NCBI GenBank assembly: GCA_903928325.1
Contig: CAIYQF010000407.1
Location: forward strand, 1-21,365
Length of the DNA stretch: 21,365 nucleotides
Direction of reading: 5' to 3'
Source of the DNA: an uncultured beta proteobacterium
GTDB taxonomy: Bacteria; Pseudomonadota; Gammaproteobacteria; Burkholderiales; Burkholderiaceae_C
A program made the position numbers and the translations under genes. The number at the start of each line of letters is the position of its first letter. Within the stretch, counting starts at the first letter, position 1. Under the pieces are notes generated by a model, which saw only the letters and a program-made list of their open reading frames with translations, was not told where the DNA came from and did not search any database. Below, piece after piece: positions 1 to 6,986 of this stretch.

Positions 1-1269
1 AATTTCAGCTTTTGGCTGATGATTCCTGCGGCGTTGATGATTGTGAGTTCCTACTTTATGCCTGGTGGCTCGCCGGCAGCGGGATGGACGATGTACGCGC
101 CGCTGACCCTGCAAATGGGCCCGAGCATGGATGCGGGTATTTTTGCTCTGCACATTCTGGGCGCCTCGTCCATCATGGGCTCAATCAACATCATCGTCAC
201 CATTCTGAACATGCGCGCGCCTGGCATGACGCTGATGAAGATGCCCATGTTCGCCTGGACCTGGCTGATTACGGCCTATTTGCTGATTGCTGTGATGCCA
301 GTGCTGGCTGGCGCGATCACCATGACCTTGACGGACCGTCACTTTGGCACCAGCTTCTTCAACCCCGCCGGTGGGGGTGACCCGGTGATGTACCAACACA
401 TTTTCTGGTTCTTCGGACACCCCGAGGTGTACATCATGATCTTGCCGGCTTTCGGCATCGTCAGCCACGTGGTGCCGACCTTTGCTCGCAAAAAACTATT
501 TGGCTACGCGTCCATGGTCTACGCGACTTCCAGTATTGCGATTTTGTCGTTTATCGTCTGGGCGCACCACATGTTTACCTCAGGCATGCCAGTTACGGGG
601 CAGCTGTTTTTCATGTACGCCACGATGTTGATTGCGGTGCCGACAGCAGTTAAGATTTTTAATTGGATCGCCACCATGTGGCAGGGCTCCATGACTTTTG
701 AGACGCCGATGCTGTTTGCTGTAGGCTTTATCTTTGTGTTCACCATGGGTGGCTTTACGGGTTTGATTCTGGCCATGGCGCCGATTGATATCCAGCTTCA
801 CGACACCTATTACGTCGTAGCCCATTTCCACTATGTTTTGGTGGCAGGTTCGCTCTATGCCATGTTCGCTGGGTACTACTACTGGTCCCCAAAGTGGACC
901 GGCGTGATGTACAGCGAAACCCGCGGAAAGATCCACTTCTGGTGGTCTTTGATCGCTTTCAATGTCACTTTCTTTCCCATGCACTTTTTAGGGCTGGCTG
1001 GTATGCCACGGCGTTACGCAGACTACCCAATGCAGTTTGCTGACTTCAACGCGGTGGCCTCCGTGGGCGGGTTCGCATTTGGATTTGCCCAGGTCTATTT
1101 CTTCGTGTTCGTGGTGCTGCCCGCCCTGCGCGGCCAAGGCGAAAAGGCGCCACAGCGCCCCTGGGAAGCGGCAGAAGGTCTGGAGTGGGAAGTCCCCTCC
1201 CCTGCGCCCTTCCATACATTTGAGACACCGCCCAAACTTAATGCGGCGGCTAACAAGATCATTGGCTGA
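1..1269 (+). CDS. ctaD: Cytochrome c oxidase subunit I, 5'-truncated by window edge
   Basis: Catalytic subunit of the aa3-type cytochrome c oxidase, an inner-membrane protein that reduces O2 at the heme a3-CuB centre and pumps protons. The frame is open from base 1, so the N-terminal part is missing, probably about 110 residues compared with the usual ~530; 422 residues are visible. The active-site set is intact. HPEVY (His codon at 418, Tyr codon at 430) supplies the CuB ligand and cross-linked Tyr. The His pair in WAHHMFTSGM (codons 565 and 568) binds CuB. The two His in VAHFHYVLV (codons 823 and 829) bind hemes a3 and a. TAVKIFNW carries the K-channel lysine. The D-channel aspartate would lie upstream of the window. 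It is followed by oxidase assembly genes on the same strand. The family assignment is secure. Confidence 0.98.
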   Translation, partial: NFSFWLMIPAALMIVSSYFMPGGSPAAGWTMYAPLTLQMGPSMDAGIFALHILGASSIMGSINIIVTILNMRAPGMTLMKMPMFAWTWLITAYLLIAVMPVLAGAITMTLTDRHFGTSFFNPAGGGDPVMYQHIFWFFGHPEVYIMILPAFGIVSHVVPTFARKKLFGYASMVYATSSIAILSFIVWAHHMFTSGMPVTGQLFFMYATMLIAVPTAVKIFNWIATMWQGSMTFETPMLFAVGFIFVFTMGGFTGLILAMAPIDIQLHDTYYVVAHFHYVLVAGSLYAMFAGYYYWSPKWTGVMYSETRGKIHFWWSLIAFNVTFFPMHFLGLAGMPRRYADYPMQFADFNAVASVGGFAFGFAQVYFFVFVVLPALRGQGEKAPQRPWEAAEGLEWEVPSPAPFHTFETPPKLNAAANKIIG

Positions 1270-1292
1270 ATTGGCGTTGGCAGCCATTTGAG

Positions 1293-1409
1293 ATGACCAT
1301 GACGCCTGAGCAAAAGCGATCTAACTTCAAACTTGCGCTGGTTTTGGCGTCAGTGGCGTTGGTGTTTTTCTTGGGCTTTGTCTTCAAGCTGTCTGTGCTG
1401 GGAGCTTGA
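1293..1409 (+). CDS. Cytochrome oxidase small assembly protein (38-residue membrane microprotein)
   Basis: A 38-residue frame begins MTMTPEQKRSNFKLALVL and has one hydrophobic segment (about residues 14-31) ending FVFKLSVLGA. It fills the gap between ctaD (stop 1269) and ctaG (start 1416). A charged N-terminus followed by a single membrane helix fits the small proteins annotated between ctaD and ctaG in Burkholderiales as cytochrome oxidase small assembly protein. A second in-frame ATG at 1299 is an equally possible start, and neither has a strong ribosome binding site. Its function is not known to me beyond its position; a role in oxidase assembly is inferred from context. It is short enough to be missed by standard gene callers. 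Confidence 0.72.
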   Translation: MTMTPEQKRSNFKLALVLASVALVFFLGFVFKLSVLGA

Positions 1410-1415
1410 CCGGGC

Positions 1416-2015
1416 ATGAACCTGCAACGTGCGAATTTCCAAATGGTGGGCAAATTGGCTGTGGTGGCCGCCCTGATGTTCGCCTTTGGCTACGCGCTGG
1501 TGCCTCTGTACAAGGCGATTTGTGAAATGACAGGCCTAAATGTTCTGGCCCTCAATGAGCAAGTACTCACGGGAACCAAGGCGGTGCCACCCGAGAATAG
1601 TCAGGTGGACTTTGGTCGCACCATCACCGTTGAGTTCGATGCCAATGCCCGGGGGCCATGGGATTTCAAGCCTGCGAAGCGCTTTTTGAAAGTCCATCCC
1701 GGGGAAATCGCTACCGTGATGTACGAGTTCCAAAATGTGCAAAGCCGCCGCATGTCAGCCCAGGCCATTCCGAGCTACGCGCCGCAACAGGCAGCAGCAC
1801 ACTTCAATAAAGTGGAGTGCTTCTGCTTTAACCAATACACATTGGAGCCAGGTGAGAAAAAGTCCTGGCCCGTCGCATTTGTCATCGATCATAAATTGTC
1901 CCGGGATGTAAAGACCATCACCCTGTCGTATACCTTTTTTGAAGTCGGCGGGTCTACGCCAGCGGCCCCGGTAGCGACCGTGCGATGGGATGCTCCAGGA
2001 ATTGGGGGCACGTAA
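1416..2015 (+). CDS. ctaG: Cytochrome c oxidase assembly protein CtaG (Cox11), copper delivery to CuB
   Basis: Membrane-anchored copper chaperone that helps insert CuB into subunit I. The 199-residue length is normal for bacterial Cox11. One N-terminal transmembrane helix (about residues 12-32) leads into the motif FGYALVPLYKAICEMTGLN with Cys36. The periplasmic domain carries the copper-binding CFC pair (Cys135 and Cys137, in VECFCFNQYTLEPGE). The ATG lies 6 nt after the small upstream gene. The stop codon overlaps the ATG of the DUF2970 gene by one base (TAATG), indicating a shared transcript and probable translational coupling. Confidence 0.97.
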   Translation: MNLQRANFQMVGKLAVVAALMFAFGYALVPLYKAICEMTGLNVLALNEQVLTGTKAVPPENSQVDFGRTITVEFDANARGPWDFKPAKRFLKVHPGEIATVMYEFQNVQSRRMSAQAIPSYAPQQAAAHFNKVECFCFNQYTLEPGEKKSWPVAFVIDHKLSRDVKTITLSYTFFEVGGSTPAAPVATVRWDAPGIGGT

Positions 2016-2227
2016 TGGAGTCCAAGCCTGCCCGGGTCCCCATGTCTTCATGGTCGCATAGTGTGAAATTGGTCGCCTGGTCCTTTTTAGGTATTCGCAG
2101 CCGCGCGGGTTACCAAGAGGATTTGGCCAAGGTCAACCCTATGCATGTGCTTGCCGTCGGGCTTGTGGCGGCCCTTGTGCTGGTGCTGGGCCTGATTTTG
2201 CTGGCGACGTGGGTGGCTGGCAAGTAG
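2015..2227 (+). CDS. DUF2970 family small membrane protein
   Basis: A 70-residue protein beginning MESKPARVPMSSWSHSVK. The N-terminal half is polar and amphipathic (WSHSVKLVAWSFLGIRSRAGYQED). One long C-terminal hydrophobic helix spans about residues 44-67. The motif FLGIRSRAGYQEDLAK followed by a single helix fits DUF2970, which is regularly found between ctaG and ctaE in betaproteobacteria. The start is set by the TAATG overlap with ctaG; an in-frame ATG further upstream (1985) would lie inside ctaG and is less likely. The function is unknown; the position argues for a role in oxidase biogenesis. Confidence 0.85.
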   Translation: MESKPARVPMSSWSHSVKLVAWSFLGIRSRAGYQEDLAKVNPMHVLAVGLVAALVLVLGLILLATWVAGK

Positions 2228-2281
2228 GGCACCGGCGGTTAGAGCGGTTAACAGATTCGTATTCGGAAAAATGGAGTTGAA

Positions 2282-3163
2282 ATGAGTACAAGCGCACACG
2301 GAACCACACCGTATTACTTTATTCCTAGCCCGTCGCGCCACCCGGTGATGGCGGCTGCGGGTTTGTTCTTCGTCATCATGGGCGCAAGCCAGTGGGTCAA
2401 TGGTGCCGATTGGGGTAAGTATTCCCTGGCGTTTGGTCTGATTTTTTGGCTGTCCGTGCTGTACCAGTGGTTCGCACAGGCGGTGTCTGAAAGCGAAGGC
2501 GGCCAGTATGGACGCAAGATAGACCTGTCTTTCCGCTGGAGCATGAGCTGGTTTATTTTTTCCGAGGTCATGTTTTTCGGTGCGTTTTTTAGTGCGCTGT
2601 GGTGGGCGCGGGCGCATTCGGTGCCATCTCTTGGAAGCTTGGACAATTCGCTGTTGTGGCCTGGTTTTAAGGCGGTCTGGCCTAGCTTGGCTGCGGGTGT
2701 GACGGCATCGCCTGCGGACATTATTGAACCGTTCACCACCATGGGCCCGTTCTGGCTGCCTACCATCAACACCGCGCTGCTGTTGAGTTCGGGTGTGACG
2801 CTAACGGTTGCGCACCACGCGCTCATTGACGGTAACCGAAGCAAAACGGTGTCTTTTATGTGGCTCACTGTCCTTTTGGGCGTGACGTTTCTCTGTGTTC
2901 AAGGCTACGAGTACTACCATGCCTATACCGAGTACAACCTGAAGCTGACTTCTGGCATTTATGGATCGACCTTTTTTATGCTAACGGGGTTCCACGGCTT
3001 TCACGTGTTTGTTGGGATGTTGATGCTCCTGTTCACGACCTTGCGTTTGCAAAAGGGCCACTTTTCCGCAGATCGCCACTTTGGTTTTGAGGGTGCGGCG
3101 TGGTACTGGCACTTTGTTGACGTGGTCTGGTTGGGCCTGTACATCCTGGTGTATTGGCTGTAA
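2282..3163 (+). CDS. ctaE: Cytochrome c oxidase subunit III
   Basis: Third core subunit of the aa3 oxidase, a polytopic inner-membrane protein without redox centres that stabilises the complex and proton uptake. The 293-residue length and hydrophobic profile fit a seven-helix subunit III. Diagnostic stretches are YYFIPSPSRHPVMAA at the N-terminus, FTTMGPFWLPTINTALLLSS, GFHGFHVFVGMLMLL and the C-terminal WYWHFVDVVWLGLYILVYWL. A GGAG ribosome binding site at 2273-2276 sits 5 nt before the ATG. A 54-nt gap separates it from the DUF2970 gene, and a strong terminator follows 16 nt after the stop, so it is probably the last gene of the ctaD-containing transcript. Confidence 0.98.
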   Translation: MSTSAHGTTPYYFIPSPSRHPVMAAAGLFFVIMGASQWVNGADWGKYSLAFGLIFWLSVLYQWFAQAVSESEGGQYGRKIDLSFRWSMSWFIFSEVMFFGAFFSALWWARAHSVPSLGSLDNSLLWPGFKAVWPSLAAGVTASPADIIEPFTTMGPFWLPTINTALLLSSGVTLTVAHHALIDGNRSKTVSFMWLTVLLGVTFLCVQGYEYYHAYTEYNLKLTSGIYGSTFFMLTGFHGFHVFVGMLMLLFTTLRLQKGHFSADRHFGFEGAAWYWHFVDVVWLGLYILVYWL

Positions 3164-3178
3164 GGGACCCTCTCCCAG

Positions 3179-3209
3179 AAAAAAGGCACCGAAAGGTGCC
3201 TTTTTATTT
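3179..3209 (+). terminator. Rho-independent terminator after ctaE, symmetrical and probably bidirectional
   Basis: The perfect hairpin GGCACC-GAAA-GGTGCC (3185-3200) is flanked by an A-run on the left and TTTTTATTT on the right. On the plus strand it ends the ctaE transcript. On the minus strand it also presents a T-run, so it can end the twin-transmembrane gene, whose stop is at 3237. Confidence 0.9.
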
Positions 3210-3236
3210 GATCGGTGCGCGCCATTTGGGGGGGGG

Positions 3237-3452
3237 TTAAACCCCTTGCGGAATTCCTGTGGGGTGGATGAGCCCTAACTTCCATGAAAGCAAGATACCA
3301 GCGAATAGCAAAATCGACACGCCAACCCGCAGGGCCAAGGCCCTTGCCATACGGCGAGACTTGTGAGGGCCGCCGCCGCGCAGCATGAAAAGCAAGGCAA
3401 CAGCCAGGCTGGCGAGGATGGCAAAAAATGCAAGGCTTACGAGGTAGGTCAT
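3237..3452 (-). CDS. Twin transmembrane protein (DUF2909-like)
   Basis: A 71-residue protein beginning MTYLVSLAFFAILASL with two hydrophobic helices (about residues 4-23 and 42-60). A positively charged loop (RGGGPHKSRRMARALALR) joins them, suggesting a hairpin with a cytoplasmic loop. This matches the small twin-transmembrane (DUF2909) proteins encoded opposite ctaE and SURF1 in Burkholderiales oxidase clusters. It is divergent from SURF1 with only 15 nt between start codons, so their promoter regions must overlap the neighbouring coding sequence. The 9-base G tract on the plus strand just past its stop (3228-3236) is outside the gene. The function is unknown; a link to the oxidase is inferred from position. 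Confidence 0.82.
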   Translation of the reverse strand: MTYLVSLAFFAILASLAVALLFMLRGGGPHKSRRMARALALRVGVSILLFAGILLSWKLGLIHPTGIPQGV

Positions 3453-3467
3453 ATAACGGATTATCTT

Positions 3468-4220
3468 TTGAACTTCACCCGAAAGTTTTTCTTTATCACC
3501 CTGGCGGCGATTTTTTTCGCGGGCTTAGGTCTGCGTTTGGGTTTTTGGCAGCTGAGTCGGGCTGCGCAAAAAGAGGCGGTGCAAGCGGCCATGGCGGCGC
3601 AAAGTCTCCAAGGGCCTTTGGACACCACTGCAGTGACCCAATTACCCAGTTTGGAGGCGGGCTTGTACCGCGCGGTCAAAGTCACCGGCAAGTGGGAGGC
3701 GGCGCACAGTGTCTATCTTGACAACCGGCAGATGGATGGCAAGGTGGGTTTCTTCGTATTCACGCCGCTGCGTTTGCAGTCCAGCGAGCAGGTGGTCATG
3801 GTGCAACGCGGCTGGGTGGCTCGCAACTTTGAGGCCCGCGCCAACTTGCCTGCGGTGCAAAGTCCGCCGGGATGGGTCCGTGTGGAGGGCCACATTGCCC
3901 CGCCGCCGTCCAAGTTATATGAGCCCGGTACGGCAGGGGTCGGACTTATCCGGCAAAATCTGGACTTGACACAGTTTCGCCAAGAAAGCGGCCTGGCGAT
4001 GGCGGAATTTACGATTCGCCAAACCGGTCCGGCCAGCGAGGGCGTGCGCCGCGATTGGCCTGCGGTGAATCTGGGCGTGGAGAAGCACTACGGCTACGCC
4101 TTTCAGTGGTTTGCGATGTCGGCCTTGGTGCTCGGTCTGTACCTCTGGTTTCAAATTTTTCGCCGTAACGCGGCACCCCTCAAGGAAACCTTGCCCCATG
4201 TCCCGCCCCCCCGCCTTTGA
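3468..4220 (+). CDS. SURF1 family cytochrome oxidase biogenesis protein
   Basis: SURF1 (Shy1) proteins are inner-membrane factors that help place heme a in subunit I. The predicted 250-residue protein has a transmembrane helix near each end (about residues 7-23 and 209-230) and a periplasmic domain between them. Family motifs are LGFWQLSRAAQKE (24-36), VYLDNRQ (82-88), VQRGWV (112-117) and HYGYAFQWF (207-215). I chose the TTG at 3468 because it gives a normal short N-terminus, MNFTRKFFFI. The nearest in-frame ATG (3363) would add a non-homologous tail that overlaps the opposite-strand gene, and no in-frame ATG or GTG lies between. The weak CGGA at 3457-3460 is the only ribosome-binding-site-like element. 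The 3' end overlaps the next gene by 23 nt. Confidence 0.93.
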   Translation: MNFTRKFFFITLAAIFFAGLGLRLGFWQLSRAAQKEAVQAAMAAQSLQGPLDTTAVTQLPSLEAGLYRAVKVTGKWEAAHSVYLDNRQMDGKVGFFVFTPLRLQSSEQVVMVQRGWVARNFEARANLPAVQSPPGWVRVEGHIAPPPSKLYEPGTAGVGLIRQNLDLTQFRQESGLAMAEFTIRQTGPASEGVRRDWPAVNLGVEKHYGYAFQWFAMSALVLGLYLWFQIFRRNAAPLKETLPHVPPPRL

Positions 4221-4884
4221 CGACCATCCCTTGGGTCTGACCGTGCATTCCATTCCCGAGCCCCAGGACCTGGCCCATCCTGGCGCCCAAACCCGCATGG
4301 GGCGCTGGAAGATGCTGCTGGTGCTGTTGGTTTGTGCCGCGCCTGTTGTTGCGTCCTATGTCACCTACTACGTGGTACGGCCCGAGGCGCGGCGCAATTT
4401 TGGCGAGCTCATCACGCCGCAGCGCCCACTGCCCAAACTGCAAGTCGTCACATTGGATGGTTCGTCGGTTCAATTGCCGTCGCTCCAGGGCCAGTGGCTG
4501 CTGGTGAGCGTGGCCGGGGCTGCCTGCGACGCCACCTGCGCGCGCTACCTGTACTTGCAACGCCAACTGCGCGAGGGTTTGGGCAAGGAAAAGGAACGGC
4601 TCGATTGGGTTTGGCTGATCGACGATGACGCCCCCGTCGCGATCGAGCTGCTGCCCGCGCTCAAAACCGCTACTGTGCTGCGCGTGCCAGCAAAAGACCT
4701 GGCAAATTGGCTTGAGCCCAGCCGTGGCGCCCAACTGCACGACCACCTTTTTGTGGTGGACCCGATGGGCAATTGGATGATGCGTTTTCCGGCGCAGCTC
4801 GATGCGGCGCACGCCCCTCAAGTCGAGCGCGACCTGGAACGCCTGTTGCGTGCGTCTGCTTCCTGGGACAACCCGGGCCGTTAA
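4198..4884 (+). CDS. Membrane-anchored SCO-like (thioredoxin-fold) protein of the oxidase assembly cluster
   Basis: A 228-residue protein I do not recognise by name. About 35 polar residues precede one transmembrane helix (about 37-58, WKMLLVLLVCAAPVVASYVT), followed by an extracytoplasmic domain. That domain echoes SCO copper chaperones: LQGQWLLVSVAG leads into CDATC (Cys110 and Cys114, a CXXXC spacing as in SCO CPDVC), and LHDHLFVVDPMGNWMMRF (His181, His183) aligns with the SCO stretch containing DHSAGSYIFDPQGQLRLF. This suggests a divergent SCO/thioredoxin-like protein for copper or thiol chemistry on the oxidase; that function is inference. The ATG at 4198 overlaps the SURF1 3' end by 23 nt, and a 7-base C run (4206-4212) lies in the overlap. 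ctaA follows after 24 nt. Confidence 0.85.
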   Translation: MSRPPAFDDHPLGLTVHSIPEPQDLAHPGAQTRMGRWKMLLVLLVCAAPVVASYVTYYVVRPEARRNFGELITPQRPLPKLQVVTLDGSSVQLPSLQGQWLLVSVAGAACDATCARYLYLQRQLREGLGKEKERLDWVWLIDDDAPVAIELLPALKTATVLRVPAKDLANWLEPSRGAQLHDHLFVVDPMGNWMMRFPAQLDAAHAPQVERDLERLLRASASWDNPGR

Positions 4885-4908
4885 GGTCGGCTTTCGTCTG
4901 GCGACGCC

Positions 4909-6078
4909 ATGCACACCGCTTTGTACGACTGGTCTCCTTTGCTGCGTCTGCTGCTTGCAGGTATGGCAGTGGCGGCCTTGCCACTGGCCGGGGTGCTGTG
5001 GCGCCAGCGCCGGGCCCAGGCGCATGGGCGTATTCGGGCCCTGACCCTGGTGACCCTGTTTTTGACCTTTGACCTGGTGCTCTTCGGCTCGTTCACGCGC
5101 CTGACCGACAGCGGCCTGGGCTGCCCAGACTGGCCAGGCTGCTACGGGCAGGCCACACCCGCGCAGGCCCATGCGCCCATCGCATCAGCCCAACTCGCGG
5201 CGCCCAACGGCCCGGTGACCCACGGCAAGGCCTGGATTGAGATGGTGCACCGCTATTTGGCGTCCAGCGTGGGCATTTTGATCTTGGTGCTGGCGCTCAG
5301 TGCCTGGACGGTAGTGTGGCGCCAGAGGGCCGAAAGGGCAGGGCGCGCGCAGGTCTACCCGTGGTGGGCGACAGTGACGCTTTTGTGGGTGTGCCTTCAA
5401 GGCGGGTTTGGCGCATTCACCGTCACCATGAAGCTGTTTCCAGCCATTGTCAGCCTGCATTTGATGGGTGGGTATGTGCTGCTGGCGCTGCTGGCTGTGC
5501 AGACAGTTTGGCAGTCGCAGGACATGGCTACGCGCCCGCCAGTGGCCGTTGCCAGTACGCTGCGTACAGCCCTGGTAGCTGGTTTGCTGGTGCTGTTGCT
5601 GCAGGTGGCCTGTGGCGCCTGGGTCAGCACGAATTACGCCGTACTGGCCTGTGCTGAGTTTCCCCAATGCCAGAGCAGTTGGTGGCCGATGATGGATTTC
5701 GCACAGGGCTTTGCGCTCTGGCGGCCCTTGGGGCTGGCTGCAGATGGCATGCCGCTGAGTTTTCAGGCATTGACTGCCATCCATTTTGTCCACCGCCTGA
5801 TCGCTGGCCTGACCTTTGTGGTTCTGCTGTTGCTGGTCTGGCGCTTGCGCCGGGTGCCAGCGCTGGCGCGCCCGGCGCACTGGCTGGGTGGCCTGCTGGC
5901 TTTGCAGATCGCCACAGGCCTGAGCAACGTCGTGCTGGACTGGCCACTGCTGGCTGCCGTGTTGCACACCGGTGGCGCAGGCGCGATGGGGGCCGTGCTT
6001 GCAGGCTTGCTGGCCGCCACCCGAATCCTGTCACCGGTCCAGGCGGCCCCTTCTTTTTCTGAGGTACACACCACGTGA
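4909..6078 (+). CDS. ctaA: Heme A synthase CtaA (COX15)
   Basis: Inner-membrane monooxygenase that converts heme O to heme A for the oxidase. The 389 residues contain eight likely membrane helices in two homologous halves. Heme-ligand histidines are present: His114 in EMVHRYLAS, His184 in SLHLMGGY, His292 and His295 in IHFVHRL, and His353 in VLHTGGA. The signature RLTDSGLGCPDWPGCYG (64-80) holds a Cys pair (72, 78), and the second half has another (248, 254). The Cys pairs place it with the COX15/CtaA proteins that carry periplasmic loop disulfides. The stop overlaps the GTG start of ctaB (GTGA, 6075-6078). Confidence 0.97.
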   Translation: MHTALYDWSPLLRLLLAGMAVAALPLAGVLWRQRRAQAHGRIRALTLVTLFLTFDLVLFGSFTRLTDSGLGCPDWPGCYGQATPAQAHAPIASAQLAAPNGPVTHGKAWIEMVHRYLASSVGILILVLALSAWTVVWRQRAERAGRAQVYPWWATVTLLWVCLQGGFGAFTVTMKLFPAIVSLHLMGGYVLLALLAVQTVWQSQDMATRPPVAVASTLRTALVAGLLVLLLQVACGAWVSTNYAVLACAEFPQCQSSWWPMMDFAQGFALWRPLGLAADGMPLSFQALTAIHFVHRLIAGLTFVVLLLLVWRLRRVPALARPAHWLGGLLALQIATGLSNVVLDWPLLAAVLHTGGAGAMGAVLAGLLAATRILSPVQAAPSFSEVHTT

Positions 6079-6986
6079 GCGCACCTACCCCTTTCCTGAA
6101 CCCGGCCGCCGCGCCCTTGTCGATCGTGCGCCAGTTCAACGCGCTGACCAAGCCGCGCGTGATTCAGCTGATCGTGTTTTGCGCCCTGATAGGCATGGTG
6201 CTGGCCGTGCCAGGGCTGCCGTCGCTGGCGCAAGTGGGTTTGGCGGCGCTGGCGTGTTTAGGCATTTGGCTGGTGGCCGCAGCGGCGGCGGCTTTCAACT
6301 GCATCGTGGAGCAGCGTATTGACGCCAAAATGAAGCGCACCGCTTGGCGCCCAACTGCGCGTGGCGAGCTGAGCAACACGCAAACCCTGTGGTTCTCTGC
6401 GCTGCTGGGCTTGGCCGGGTCCGTCATTTTGTATGTCTGGGTCAATCCGCTGACCATGTGGCTGACCTTCGCCACTTTTGTCGGCTACGCGGTGGTCTAC
6501 ACCGTCATCCTCAAGCCGCTCACGCCGCAAAACATTGTGATCGGCGGCGCATCGGGCGCCATGCCGCCCGTGTTGGGCTGGGCGGCGATGACGGGTGATG
6601 TAGGCCCGGAGGCCCTGATTTTGTTTTTGATCATTTTCTTGTGGACGCCGCCGCATTTCTGGGCGCTGGCCTTGTACCGGGTGGAGGACTATCGCAAGTC
6701 CGGCCTGCCGATGCTGCCGGTCACCCACGGCAGCGAGTTCACGCGCCTGCAAATTTTGCTTTACACCTGGGTGCTGTTTGCCGCCTGCTTGCTGCCCTTT
6801 ATGGTGGGCATGAGTTCTTGGCTGTACCTGGCAGCCGCCGTTGTCTTGAGCCTGTGGTTTTGTCTGTACGCCTGGCGCCTGATGCGCAATTACTCGGACG
6901 CCCTGGCGCGCGAGACTTTTCGCTTTTCCCTGATTCATTTAAGCGCCTTGTTTGCCGCGCTGTTGCTGGACCATTACCTGCTATGA
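6075..6986 (+). CDS. ctaB: Protoheme IX farnesyltransferase (heme O synthase) CtaB
   Basis: UbiA-superfamily prenyltransferase that adds a farnesyl chain to heme B to make heme O, the substrate of CtaA. The 303 residues are polytopic. The first catalytic motif is NCIVEQRIDAKMKRTAWRP (75-93), with Glu79 where enterobacterial CyoE has Asp, a variation common in betaproteobacteria. The second region is YRVEDYRKSGLPMLP (201-215). KPLTPQNIVIGGASGAMPP (147-165) is also typical. Translation starts at GTG 6075 inside the ctaA stop, and its own stop overlaps the next ATG (ATGA), so ctaA-ctaB-SCO are tightly coupled. The cyoE and ctaB names describe the same enzyme; ctaB is used for this context. Confidence 0.97.
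   Translation: MSAPTPFLNPAAAPLSIVRQFNALTKPRVIQLIVFCALIGMVLAVPGLPSLAQVGLAALACLGIWLVAAAAAAFNCIVEQRIDAKMKRTAWRPTARGELSNTQTLWFSALLGLAGSVILYVWVNPLTMWLTFATFVGYAVVYTVILKPLTPQNIVIGGASGAMPPVLGWAAMTGDVGPEALILFLIIFLWTPPHFWALALYRVEDYRKSGLPMLPVTHGSEFTRLQILLYTWVLFAACLLPFMVGMSSWLYLAAAVVLSLWFCLYAWRLMRNYSDALARETFRFSLIHLSALFAALLLDHYLL

Noticed and set aside
4180..5172. 330-codon open frame on the minus strand
   Set aside because: Antisense to the SCO-like gene and ctaA; Gln/His/Arg-rich composition typical of reverse frames.
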